The notes under the pieces were generated by a model. It saw only the letters and a program-made list of their open reading frames with translations. It was not told the origin of the DNA and did no database searches. Below, in pieces: positions 1 to 10,675 of a stretch of DNA of 64,000 nucleotides. This DNA comes from Cryphonectria parasitica EP155 (lineage: Eukaryota; Ascomycota; Sordariomycetes; Diaporthales; Cryphonectriaceae). The stretch covers positions 4,092,001 to 4,156,000 of the forward strand of contig NW_024468909.1 of NCBI RefSeq assembly GCF_011745365.1. Reading direction: 5' to 3'. The translations under genes and the position numbers were made by a program. Within the stretch, counting starts at the first letter, position 1. Every line of letters starts with the position of its first letter.

Positions 1-248
1 AGCCTGCCCGCCGTCTCTCGGGTGTCGTCACGCCCGCCCTTCGTGTCTCTCGTGGCTCATCTGAAGTAAGGATCTTCCACACTCATCGTCTTCTTGTTGA
101 GGTGAACACAGTTCGACTGTTGAGTCTTGTGAAGCGGAAAACCCTTTTCTTTAACCATTGTTTATCCTCCTCTTCTTCTTGTAAGCTTCTAGCGCTTGAC
201 CTCAGCTTCCTCCTCGGCTTTCCCGGATCTCTTCTTTGACCATTGGCC

Positions 249-1314
249 ATGGCAGTGAGTATTATACACAAAAACACACAGACAAACAGGCTTCATATAC
301 AAATACATTTATACATACAACACCAGGCGTTGGTGGTTTTGTTCGAGGACGTAGGCTTACACATCTCCTCCTCTAGGCATCTTACCCGCAGGTCGTCCTC
401 TTTGGCGACTCTCTCTTCGAGGGTTGCGTGGATACGCAGGACGGCTTCTCTTTCTACGCGACACTGCAGAAGCGTAGGTGGTTTTGTCTAAATTCCCTTC
501 TTATCATAGGTAGTCACAGTATTGTCCATTACGACAACTAAAATAATCAACTCTGTAGACTGTTTACGCCGGTACGATGTAGTCAATAGGGGTTTCTCAG
601 GATACAACACCTCGCAGGCGCTGAGGATCTTGGAGCAGATCTTCCCGGAGCCTACGGCTGGTGGCCCGCAGCTCAAGTATCTCGTGGGTCTCCTCTCGAC
701 CAAAAAAAAAAAACCCTTGTTGCCGAGCCCGCCCCAGCTGACCGACGGCCACAAATAACCTATAGATTGTTCTCCTCGGCGCCAACGACGCCGCCCTCCC
801 ACAGGAGGTCGAGAACCAGGGTCTCCCTCTCGACCAGTACAAGACCAACCTGCACCGCATCATCACCCACCCCAACATCACAGCACACAAGCCCAAGGTC
901 CTGCTGATCACGCCGCCGCCCCTGGACGAGATCCGCACCACAGAGCTCGACACGCCAAAGTACGGCCACACGCTCCGCGAGACCGCCCGCAGCGCCTCCT
1001 ACTCGCAGGCTGCGCGGGATGTCGCCGCCTCCGTCCCGGGAACGGTGCTACTCGACCTGCAGAAGGCCCTCATAGATAGGGCCACGGCAAGCACGCCCGG
1101 CTGGGATGTGAGCCAGCCCCCATTGGGCTCGCTGGAGGGAGCGCGGCGGGGCTACCTGGAGCAGCTGCTCCCGGACGGCCTGCACCTGAGTGGGGAGGCC
1201 TACAGGGTGCTATGGGGCCTCGTGGAGGCTGAGATCGAGCCTAGGTTTCCCAATGAGGGGCCTGAAGGGTATGTCTTCGCAGAGTGGAAATCGGCGCCCT
1301 GGGAGGAGAAATAA
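249..1314 (+). CDS. IAH1: Isoamyl acetate-hydrolysing esterase (SGNH/GDSL hydrolase)
   Basis: Four exons can be read: 249-254, 377-473, 559-683 and 766-1314, giving 258 residues, close to the usual IAH1 length of about 240. All SGNH blocks are present in order: the nucleophile serine in GDSLFE, a glycine block in RGFSGYNT, the asparagine in GAND, and the Asp/His pair in PDGLHLSGEAY near the C-terminus. The family hydrolyses acetate esters such as isoamyl acetate in the cytosol. The first exon would be only ATG GCA, spliced to a frame opening ASYPQVVLFGDS; this start fits the family but is the weakest part of the model. The third intron uses a GTGGGT donor and contains an A12 run. The family call is firm; substrate is inferred from yeast Iah1. 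Confidence 0.88.
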
Positions 1315-1405
1315 AAAGGAGAGAGAGAGAAAAGGAAAGAAAGGAAAGAAGAAGAGTAAAGAGTATGCAGGAGCGGCAGAGGTAAATATATAAATTATGT
1401 GAGAT

Positions 1406-1453
<48 letters not shown>

Positions 1454-3103
1454 TGGCCTTTGGGTATAAATGGAGAAATAAGTGGGCAGAAAACAAAAGT
1501 ATCGTTTAGAGAGTCGAAGCTCAGCATATAAGGAGGGCTTTAGATGAAATCTGGATAGATTATTTTTAATTTCTTATTTTCCTACTTTTTACTTATACTA
1601 CAGCTAAGGACAGGCTTGTCAGGATAAGTAATATATCTCATGTTCCTCTCGAAAATCTAGTGTTGGCTCTTGAAATAAATACTTGCTCAGTACTCTTTTC
1701 TATACGTAAACACGTTCAATGAAGTGGCCGGGTTGCTAAGAGGAATTGTACTGGTAAAGATGCGCAGTAAGGGGGCGGATTACCTAAGACGCGGCTTGCA
1801 TCGCTGCTGCATGCACAAGCACCTTTTTTTGGTCTTCCCGCTGTCGTCACTAACTGTTGAGCCGGGATCCCATAGTAAAAGTTACATACTGGTACTGTCA
1901 TCGAACGGGTCCTTAGCAGCTAGGCCCAACGCTTGCCTCTTGCATCTTCAAGGCCACCACCCAAAACCAGCTCAAGCTGCTGCTGCCTCGCCTCGATTCT
2001 TCACTCCTCGGACAACAACAAAACAACGTCCACAAGATCCGACTACGAAACGGAAGCCTCACATCCTCGACTATTTTGATCTCTCGTTGGACAATTTGAC
2101 ACTCGCACCCGTCCATCTGCTTTTACTCCCTGGATGCCTTGTCCCTGACCCTGGAATTCCAGTCTGGTCCTTCGACGCAGTTACCGAACCCAGCCCACTA
2201 GAAACCCGTCACCGAGTCCACACATTCCTCGAGGCGAACGAAGCTCTTCGTCACCTGTCATTCATAGACCACTTTCTACTTCTTGTCCCTTCTCTCCCGC
2301 TCCCTCTCTCTCTCTTCCCCTCCCTCTTCCTTCTTCCTTCTCGCCCAGATATTGATAATTGCTTCTTCTCGTCTCGGATTAGCTTCGTCTTGCTGGAAAC
2401 ATCCAAGGTCGTCCGGACATAATTCTGAAGGAGCATTCGCCAAGGCTGACTGTCAGCTTGTCCCTGCCGTGAATAGCACACACGCAGCCTCGTGGCAGCC
2501 CAGCCACACTTCACCAGAACCAAAAACCTTTCCGCAATCCTGCTACGAGCCCTCTCCTCTTCCTCCAACAAACGGCCGCATCTGTCCTCGAACATCTTTG
2601 CCCCTATCACTCGTTCGGTGCCGTTCGATCCTCGAAGCCACTGCCTGATCTCGGCTCCCTCCTCCCTCCCACCCTTCGAATCGTGAACGTGTCCAAGCAT
2701 ACAGACAGGGACAAAGCGGGACAACACGAGCTGAGCAAGGGGCAGGTGGCATCGCAGGGAAGGCCTGTGCGGTCTTTTGCGTGCGATGTGGGTGTGGGCG
2801 ACCTCGTGATCTGATACTCGAAGATCAGGACCCGTGAGAAGAAACAGAAACACGGCGATCTCGAGGCTGGCAGCATCCACAGAGACAAAGACCACATGAT
2901 AGAGTCCCCAGCGTGAACTTCAGCAGCCGTTCAGCCGCGTCCACACTTTGGTCCCCTCCTGCGCTCGCCTTCGTGAGAGTCACACTGGCCGTGTGTGTAT
3001 GCGCACTTGGTAGTCCCCTCCCCCCCCCCCTCGCCTTCTGTCTCTCCTGTCAGCCAGACAGCTATTCTGAGCCCTTGTTTCTGATCATCACTTCCCCCTT
3101 GGC
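1315..3103 (+). other. Intergenic region and long pyrimidine-rich leader
   Basis: No gene is supported here. A GT run followed by a GA run lies at about 1405-1453, just after the IAH1 stop. From about 2240 to 3100 the + strand is rich in C and T, as in transcribed leaders of fungal genes, and probably forms promoter and 5' UTR of the gene starting at 3104. A run of 11 C lies at 3020-3030. Open frames here show low-complexity composition and no family motif. Confidence 0.5.
1405..1453. repeat. Compound GT/GA microsatellite
   Basis: An uninterrupted GT dinucleotide run passes directly into a GA run, about 25 bp each, roughly 90 bp downstream of the IAH1 stop codon. It probably lies in or near the 3' UTR. 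Confidence 0.9.
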
Positions 3104-5136
3104 ATGGATCCTCGTCTCACGCCTCTCCACCAAGACCTCCACAATGTCCAGATGGAAGTGAAGCAGGTCCAGTTCGTCCAGGCCAACCATGCCGAGCGAC
3201 TGATGCGACTCGAGAGACGACAGACAGAGGATGCTGCCATAAAGTCTGTATGGAATCCGTCCCCATTCCCCAGCGCCTTAGGGGGGACCCCTCAACATGG
3301 TAAGCCAGATATTGACTTGCAGTCCCTGCCTCGTCCTCCACCTCCCAAGAATTACTAACCCTTGTTCCAGGGCCGGTACAGATGCCAAACAACCAGGTTT
3401 TCGACGACTTCGACGATGAACAGAGCCAGAACCTCATAGGCTCGCTTCACCTCGACGCCGATGAGGAACCGACTCGGCGAGGGGCCGCATCCAGGGCCAA
3501 CAGTGTCCGGTTTGACGAGACAACCCTTCACAGTTCGAATTGGGGCCAGGCTGGACGTCAGTCTGGGGAGTTCGCTCCCACCAGGCCTTCGAGCGGTCTG
3601 AGTGGCCCGTCTCTGATGGAACGGACCTATTCTCACAAATCAGACGGAAGACACAGTTCGGCAGGCCACTCTGTACATTCATTCCACTCCATGGCATCTG
3701 GTCGTACGAGTAGCCTTGGCCTAGACTTGCTCCTAGGTACGCGAGACGACGAAGACGACTCATCTCTGATCGACATTGCTGGACCGCCTCCAGGGCTGAT
3801 GTTTCTTGGCTCCTTTCCTTCGATTGTCCGGTGCTGGCTCACTACACAGTACTCCCACGACACGCTCCTGTATGCGGTTGTCTGTAGTGGCTCCCAGAAG
3901 TCGACTGTGGACTACTCGCTTCTCAAGGAACTAGGTCTCTCGCGCGAATGTCACAGGGACAACAATGGAGTCATGCGCATTGCCTTGCCCGTCTACTTTG
4001 CCGAGGCTACTGTCTCCCAGCCGCACTCCCGGTCCATCTCGTCTCAACAGGTTCCTTACATCAATGTCGATTTCGAGGTCACGGGGGCGGAACAGGCCGA
4101 TGGAGGCGAGGACCGGAAGGAAATCCACATCTTCATTGGCAGTGACACTTTGCGCGCGTACAGTGCCGATCTGCTGTTGTCGCAGAACCGGATGTCCCTC
4201 TTTGGCAATGGAGATGATCGTGATAGACTCTCCGTTCCTTTTGTAAGGCCCGAGGATGAGTCCACTTACAAGCACATCGCGACTGTGAATGTAGTGCCAG
4301 AGAAGCCGAAGCTGAATGCTAACGCGCCCGAGTTCGTGTCTGGCGACTCTCGAGCTCAGGCTGCGACGGTGCGAGCGTCGGAGCCAGCCGTGGCGGGAGT
4401 CCCGCAGTCTGAGCCCGAGACATCTGATGTGCAGTCTCCATTCTCTCCCATGACCACGCAGTCAGGCTACCCCAGCAAGAGCATCGGCACCAGTCTTCCC
4501 TCAGACAGTGGCAGCGATCGACAGCAGAGAGACACGGCCCCGAGCGTGACAGACAGTAGCAGCGTTGCTGGCAAGGAGAACGCCGGACAGGCTGAGGAGA
4601 AGCGGCGCGACTCTGCCGCTGGAATATGGGGATCCTGGAGGCAGGGCGCCACCGCTGGTAGTGATTCTGCCCAGCGAGAGAACGGCCTGAGCGGGTACCA
4701 GCCGGCTGGTGGCCGTGGAGGACGCAGCATGAAGATCTTGAAGCCCCAGAAGTCGGCGTCCTTGTCCTCATCTGCTCGGGCTGGAACGACGTACGACCAA
4801 TCTCCACCGGCGAGGCCGAGCGGTGAGCTTCGACGGAAGAGCCAGGGCGCAGTCTCGATGCTGGAATCCAACGATGGAGGCTCTGCTACTCCGCCCCCGG
4901 CTGTCCGCTGGGAAAACGTGAGGCGCAGTGTGAGCAGCGCAACACCAGGATCAACAGCGACGCCGGCAGCGACGACAACGCCTGCGGTAGACAACAAGGC
5001 CACCAAGACACCTGCAACACGGTCAAATCCCATTGGCGGTGCCTCGGCCTTTTCCTGGATGACACCCACAAGCGGCGGTGCCAAGGCTCTGGACACTACG
5101 GCTGGAAAGCCAAAGACACCAGCTACGACTGCCTAG
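3104..5136 (+). CDS. Conserved fungal protein with possible retropepsin-like domain, function unknown
   Basis: Two exons, 3104-3299 and 3371-5136, give 653 residues; the intron joins GTAAGC to TTCCAG in phase 1. The N-terminus is predicted helical (about residues 5-45), followed by Ser-rich linker. Residues about 200-380 form a compact domain beginning GPPPGLMFLGSFPS. The rest (about 390-653) is disordered and rich in Ser, Thr, Pro and Ala. Inside the compact domain, CSGSQKSTVDYSLLKELGL followed by IFIGSDTLRAYSADLLLSQN resembles the two halves of a retropepsin-like fold, but the catalytic Asp of the DTG/DSG motif is not seen (CSGS is there instead). I do not recognise a named family; enzymatic activity looks unlikely. 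Start chosen at the first ATG opening the conserved-looking helix. Confidence 0.8.
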
Positions 5137-5682
5137 CTTCTGGCTGCCGCCCGTCCTAAGAGGGAGGGAGAGCAGAGAGGACGGAGAGGAAAAAGAGAGA
5201 GAAAGAGAGAGAGCTTTGTATGAATAAGCCGCTTGAATGGCCATACCTAATGTTGTTGCTGACATGCGAACCGTGCCGCGAGGAGAGCCTATCCATCAGC
5301 CTCGCTCGGCGGCACGCATGTACGAGCGCTAACAATCCCTGTGTTGTGCTTCATTTTCCTTTTTTCCCCGCAGACCGAAACCCGTCAAGCGCCAGCGCCG
5401 AGAGGTCCCTACGCCTTGAGAAGGGTTCTTTCTTTTGGGTCCCACAGAGAGAGTGTGAGTGACAGAGACAGAGAGAGAACTAAGCAGAAAATCCCAATAA
5501 AACAGTATTAAACCTGTGGATGTTATTTTTCTCCAGATTTTGTTGTTGTCATGATTGATGATTGTCTTCTCTCGTGCGACATGCTCATATGGCATACTCA
5601 AGTTTGCATTTTTGACAAGGTCTGAAGGAACCCGTTAATGCTACATCCAGCCTCATCGTTCTACCTTCCCTCCTCGCCCCTC
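5137..5682. other. Convergent 3' intergenic region
   Basis: Space between the stop of the + strand unknown gene and the stop of the - strand hydrolase. It holds purine-rich stretches (about 5158-5215) and AT-rich sequence suited to 3' ends on both strands. No gene seen. Confidence 0.5.
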
Positions 5683-6866
5683 TCAGATCTTAGCACCCCC
5701 CGAAGGCAAAGGCACCAACGCCTGCAGCGCATTCCGCGTCTCCCCTAGAGAGTCCTTCACGATTCCAATCAACTGCTTGAACTCGGGGGCCCCTGCATCC
5801 CCCACAACCTCATACAACCAGCTCTCGCTGGTGGTAACCGTGACGCCCTCGGCCCGCAGCCTGGCGAGGGCGATGGGCACCTCTTCCTTGTTGCAGCTGC
5901 TCACGCCGTCGGCGAGGACGTAGACCCTGTGGCCGGCGCGGAGGGCGTCCAGGGCGGTCTGGGTGATGCAGATGTGGGATTCTATGCCGAGCAGGACGAT
6001 GTCGGGCTGTGAACTTCCTTTGCCGCCGTCGCCAGCAGTGGGAGTGGGAGTGGGAGAAAGCTTGGTGGTGAGTTCAGGGAGCCACATGCTGAAGAGGGTC
6101 TTGTCGGCGTCGGGGACGAGGCAGTTGGGGGCGGCTTGGTGCGGTGTGAGGTCGGCTACCACGGGGCCCAGGCGGGCTTTGTTTTGGGTGGTGAAGTAGG
6201 TTGGGATGTTGAGGGCGGTGGCGGCGCGGAGGACTTTGTTTGCTGTGAGGATGCTGGACGGGGGGAAGAGAGAGCGAGGGGTGGGGTTTGTTAATGAGTT
6301 TGGAGCGGGTGAGGTTTTTGGTTTTGTAATCTGGGAGAATGATGAGGGATCAGTGACTTACACCTTGTCGAACTCATGGATGACAGGCCGGAACTTTTCT
6401 TGGAGATCACAGACGCTGTAGGAGGATAAATATGAGTAAGTCATGAGGAAGAAGGAACCCAAAAAAAAAAAGGTAGGTATAGATAGATAGATGGTAGGAT
6501 GGATGCATGTATGGATGGATTGATCAGATGGGTGAACAGATGCGCTCATTATAAGCAGGCTTCAGATGGGGAGGGGGCCCAACTGACAAGATGGCGGAGT
6601 TGTCTGTGTGTCGTGTCATGTCGTGTCAGTAAGGGTCAAGTAAGAAGTCCGTTATGAGGGTTCACAGAGGACTCACTCGGTCGCCGCTTGAGAGCTGGAG
6701 CGTCCGTCATGTTGGTGGATGAGAAGGTCTGGGTCCAACGAGGGTTGTTGATGGGAACGGTGTTGATGAGGCTGGGAAGAAGGGTGTGGGAAAGGGTGTG
6801 TTGGCCCAGCTGGCGATTAGAGTTTCGATTGATGATTCTAGGTGACCGTAGTAAGATTCTGTTCAT
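5683..6866 (-). CDS. Isochorismatase-family cysteine hydrolase, likely mitochondrial
   Basis: Read on the - strand in four exons: 6866-6677, 6603-6588 (a 16-nt microexon), 6415-6362 and 6253-5683, giving 276 residues. The join creates NNSAIFVCDLQEKF, containing the catalytic Asp, followed by FDKVILTANKVLRAA and YFTTQNKARLG. The nucleophile Cys lies in GIESHICITQTAL. This is the pattern of isochorismatase-domain protein 2 (ISOC2/YcaC-like), whose natural substrate is not established. The first about 55 residues are Arg/Ser/Asn-rich and nearly free of acid, typical of a mitochondrial presequence; an inner Met (MTDAPALKRRP) could give a cytosolic form. The enzyme domain spans the last about 210 residues, with an extra Pro/Thr/Gly-rich loop (PTPTPTAGDGG). 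The microexon donor is GTCAGT. Confidence 0.85.
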
Positions 6867-7157
6867 AGCAGTTGAGAATTGGAAGAGAAACACAAGGAAG
6901 AGGAAGTAAAGCTTGGAGGGGACGGTCGAGAGGAGCGGGGATGAGTGAACGGATGAACGACCCGTTCCGCCGCGGGGTTCCAAAGCCGAGCCGGCCCCGG
7001 ATTGTGATGCTCGGCCCGGAGAATAAAAACCCGGATCAGCTACGAACTAGTTCAAGATCAAAAGAGTGCAACACATTCAAAGCTCTGTAGTGCATTCATC
7101 TAGCTTGCCCTCTTCATAATTGTCGTAGATCTCCAACCTAATTTATCGCAGTTACAT

Positions 7158-9193
7158 TCACGAGGTGAACACGGTAATCCTCTCTTGGTCGAGCCACCCC
7201 AGATCGTCCTCGACAGTCCTCATTCGAAGCTCATACAGCGAGTCCAAGAAGGCCGGCACGAACGTTCCCGGGCCCTGTACGCTGCTCTTCCCCGCCGCCT
7301 CCTCGGCGGCAATCTCGAAAAGCAGGATCCCGGCCACGATAGCTGCCAGCCTGTCCCCCTTGTTCGACCAAGCAGCCACCGCTGCGGAGATGGTGGTGCC
7401 GAGGGTGCACCCTGTTCCTGTGATCATGCCCAGGTACTCATGGCCGTTCTCGACCATGACCGTCCTCTTGCCATCGCTGACGAAATCCGTCTTGCCCGTC
7501 ATCACGGCAAAGGCCTGCTTGCGTTCGGCCACCTGGCAGACGAGGTGGACCTTCTGTTCCAGCGACAACGTGCTGCTGCTGTCTACGCCGCGCTGGCTCT
7601 CTGCGTCGCCGCCGTTGCCTCCATACCAGACAGTCTTAATCTCGCTCTCGTTGCCTTTGATCACGTCGATGTAGCCGCCGGCGAGAATGTCTCTTACTGC
7701 CGCTCTCCGTACGGCTGTCGCGCCGGCGCTGCAGTAGTAACAAGGTGGGGATCTCGTGTAAGTCGTAACGTGAAGCCTTGACCAAGCAAAGGGAGGTGGG
7801 ATGGGTTCCCAGAAAGCCCAAAGAAGAAGAGGAAGAAAGAAAAGAGAAAGAGGCGAGAGCTTACCCTACTGGATCAAAGACTACTGGTTGCCGGGCAGCA
7901 TTATAAGCCTGGAGGGCTTTCTTGTAATTTTCCAGCCCTTCTGGCGTCACGGTGCCCATGTTGATCACCAAGGCACCTCCCAGCTTGGCCAGATCCGCTG
8001 CCTCCGCGCCATAATTAGACATGATCGGAGAGGCACCTATCGACAGTGCTACGTTTGCTGCGAAGTTTTGGACGACCTGAAGAGGACGAAGGAAGAGTTA
8101 GTACTTCTCCGCCCAAGAGAGATGGGGACCCCCTTTGTGTGATCTCATGGGGTTTTCCTCCTCACCAGGTTTGTCATGTTGTGAGACAGCGGCTTCGTTT
8201 CATGAATACTCTTGATGACCTTGGATACCAGTCCCAAGAGGTCTTCCTTCTTCGTCACTAGTCGTAGTCCTGAATCGGGTTGCGACAACCCGTTGAGCCT
8301 GTTGCTCTCCTGTACAAGGTCTAGAAGCTGCCGGGACGCTGCGGTCGGGTCCTCGGCAGCCATGATGGCGCTGACGACCGCGACGCCATCCACGGGCTTT
8401 TCAGCCAAACCACCTTGAAACATGACCTGTATAACATTGGACGCGTTGATGCCTCCAATGCAGACGGTAGGCATGTCCCCGTGGCCCCTATCGTTGATAA
8501 TGTCGAGAGTGTGCCTGAGCCCCTCGGGCCCTATCACGGACTTTGTATCCTTCTTGCTGTTGCTGTGGTGTCAGCCTGCTGCTGGTGGACAATGTGTGTG
8601 TGTGTGTGTGTGTGGGTGGGTGGATAGTAGACATATGGAACCTGGGCGCTAGAACTTACGTCTGGGTAGAGAATATTGTCCCTATACCAAGATAGTCTGC
8701 TCCCTGCTCGCAAGCAGTAACGGCCTCATTGACGGTGTTGGCTGTTATGCCGATGATCTTGTCCTCGCCGAGGATCTTTCTTGCTGTAGAGATGTCTTTT
8801 TTTTGGGTTGGTTGTTTTGCAACAAGTTCTCAGTCTCCCTCTTCACGTGCCCATCTGAAATCAAGGACAATAAACAAAAGACTCACCCATATCATCCTGA
8901 CCGAGATGAACCCCCTCGCAGCCCACGGCAAGGGCGACATCCACCCGGTCGTTGATGAGCAAGGGAACTTTGTGCCTCCTCGTGACCTCATGGAGCCTCC
9001 TCGCAGTCGAGATGAGCACGCCCGTGTCGCTCGTCTTGTCTCTGTATTGCACGATGGTGACGCCGCCTTGGAGTGCGCGGTCGACGACGTCACAAATGTC
9101 CTTGGCGCCGAGGATCGCGGGCGTGGAGTCTGTTACTAGATACAGCCTGTAGTCAGGCTTCATTGGAGGATTGTCACCGATGGCGAAAGCCAT
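7158..9193 (-). CDS. THI6: Bifunctional thiamine phosphate synthase / hydroxyethylthiazole kinase
   Basis: Five exons on the - strand: 9193-8887, 8783-8660, 8556-8166, 8076-7865 and 7728-7158, total 534 residues (yeast Thi6 is 540). The N-terminal half is TMP synthase: [10 protein letters not shown] at the start of the barrel, [40 protein letters not shown] and IGGINASN. The C-terminal half is thiazole kinase: [34 protein letters not shown] and the [10 protein letters not shown] active-site loop. The protein phosphorylates hydroxyethylthiazole and condenses it with HMP-pyrophosphate to make thiamine phosphate. All introns are GT-AG. A GT run near 8597-8615 lies in the second intron. No TPP riboswitch was recognised in its introns or leader. 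It lies 291 bp downstream of the hydrolase start, same strand. Confidence 0.95.
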
Positions 9194-10675
9194 GGTGGTG
9201 TATAGCGCACGTAGTTGAGGAGGTTTGATTATTGTCTTGAGTCCAGGCGAGATGGGTTGTTGGGATGAGGAGTTTGGTAAGTACTTAGTAGCTAAAGTAA
9301 ATATCAATTATACGTTCAGTTAGTTCTCAGGCACGTAATGATTACCACATCAACAACATGACTCTTGTCACTTTGATTGATATAGACACGAGATCTCTAT
9401 CATGGTGGCTCACATCAATTATGTGACAAGAATCAGCTCATATCGCCGTCTTTGCATCGTTTGTAATCATCATTGCATGATGTTCCCATGAGGAAAGAAC
9501 ATGCAGTGGTCTGAGTACATGCTGGGGAAGGGACCGAAATCTTTAGGTGACGTGACAAGCATTGATTATTACGGTACAGCGCCTGTCCACAGAAGGGTTA
9601 GGGTCTCAATCACAATGTATTAACCAAAAGCAAACCCCATCTGTTGTTAGCCTTGTATGTATTATGAATTAAGTGTGTCAGTTCTTACAAAGGAGTATTG
9701 ATTTGTTTTGTGGTTTGCATTCGTGCAAAGACTTGCAATGTTTCCCAGTGTTTCTCTTTCGAATAGTGACCTGCCCCAGAGTCATACCTACTTGGGTGGT
9801 AGCAACCGATCAATGTTACCATACAATACAAAAGTACACTTAGAAACCTAGGATTGCTGGTTTACCATATGTATATATATAAATTGAATTGTTGTAATTT
9901 TTTCTGATGAAGAAGATGGGAAGGAGGAAAATTCATCCAATGTAAGCTGCAAAGTTCCATTGGTCATAGGCTGTCGAGACATTGAATCTGGTTGATGCTC
10001 TGATCAATGATGTCCTTCCAGTGCCCAAAACTCCAAGAATGCATGGCCGATCCCAATCTTTGGCCGATCTCTACCAGCCTACATAAATTTTTGACACTTA
10101 CTTTCCAAGCTACGAAACTTTTGGCAATGAGAAATGCTGCAGATACGAGCAGATTCATTGAGGTTATGAGTCTAGCACTGGAGCTGACCCTGCAGACCAG
10201 ACTGGGCAACACCAGATTATAACGAGTCTATTGCTCCAGGATTTCTACATAGACCAACCACCTGGGCGCCACCCATCCTTTGCATTAGCTTCTCGCTACT
10301 AATGGATCAAATCCTCATGCATGTTGATCACACTGCACCAGAAAACAAGGCACTATGCAATTCCCTGCCGCTATGCATGGCGCAGCAGCTCAGCCATGCC
10401 AACCCCTCTTCCGTACGTAGGTGGGCGAGAGCCTCGTTGAGCCTCTTCTTGGTACGGCCATCCTTCCTGACCTTACTCGCGAAGTCATTACTCTGGCTCC
10501 GTCTAGTGATATGTCGAGACCTCAGACGGGGCCGATTATTTGTTGCAAGGCGCTCGCATCGGCCATAAAATCAGATCCTACATAGGCGTTCCTTATAATC
10601 CAGTCTCCCAGGAGAGGGGAAACCACGCCCGAATTGCCACCCTCTCTATAGCAGCAAGAAGAAGAGAAAGCCACA
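9194..10675. promoter_or_regulatory. Divergent intergenic region between THI6 and the HeLo-like/ULD gene
   Basis: About 1.5 kb of comparatively AT-rich DNA separates two divergently transcribed genes and must hold both promoters. The open frames in it (for example 9964-10212 on the - strand) lack recognisable domains. No tRNA or repeat array was seen. Confidence 0.5.

Noticed and set aside
1724..2422. 232-codon + strand open frame
   Set aside because: No motif, low-complexity Leu/Ser/Pro composition in a CT-rich leader; looks like a chance frame in GC-rich fungal DNA.
9964..10222. Opposing open frames upstream of the ULD gene
   Set aside because: Short, no motif, in AT-richer promoter DNA.
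7158..10675. TPP riboswitch for THI6
   Set aside because: I looked in the introns and upstream region for the conserved TPP aptamer core and did not recognise it; fungal TPP switches are known mainly from the THI4- and NMT1-type genes.
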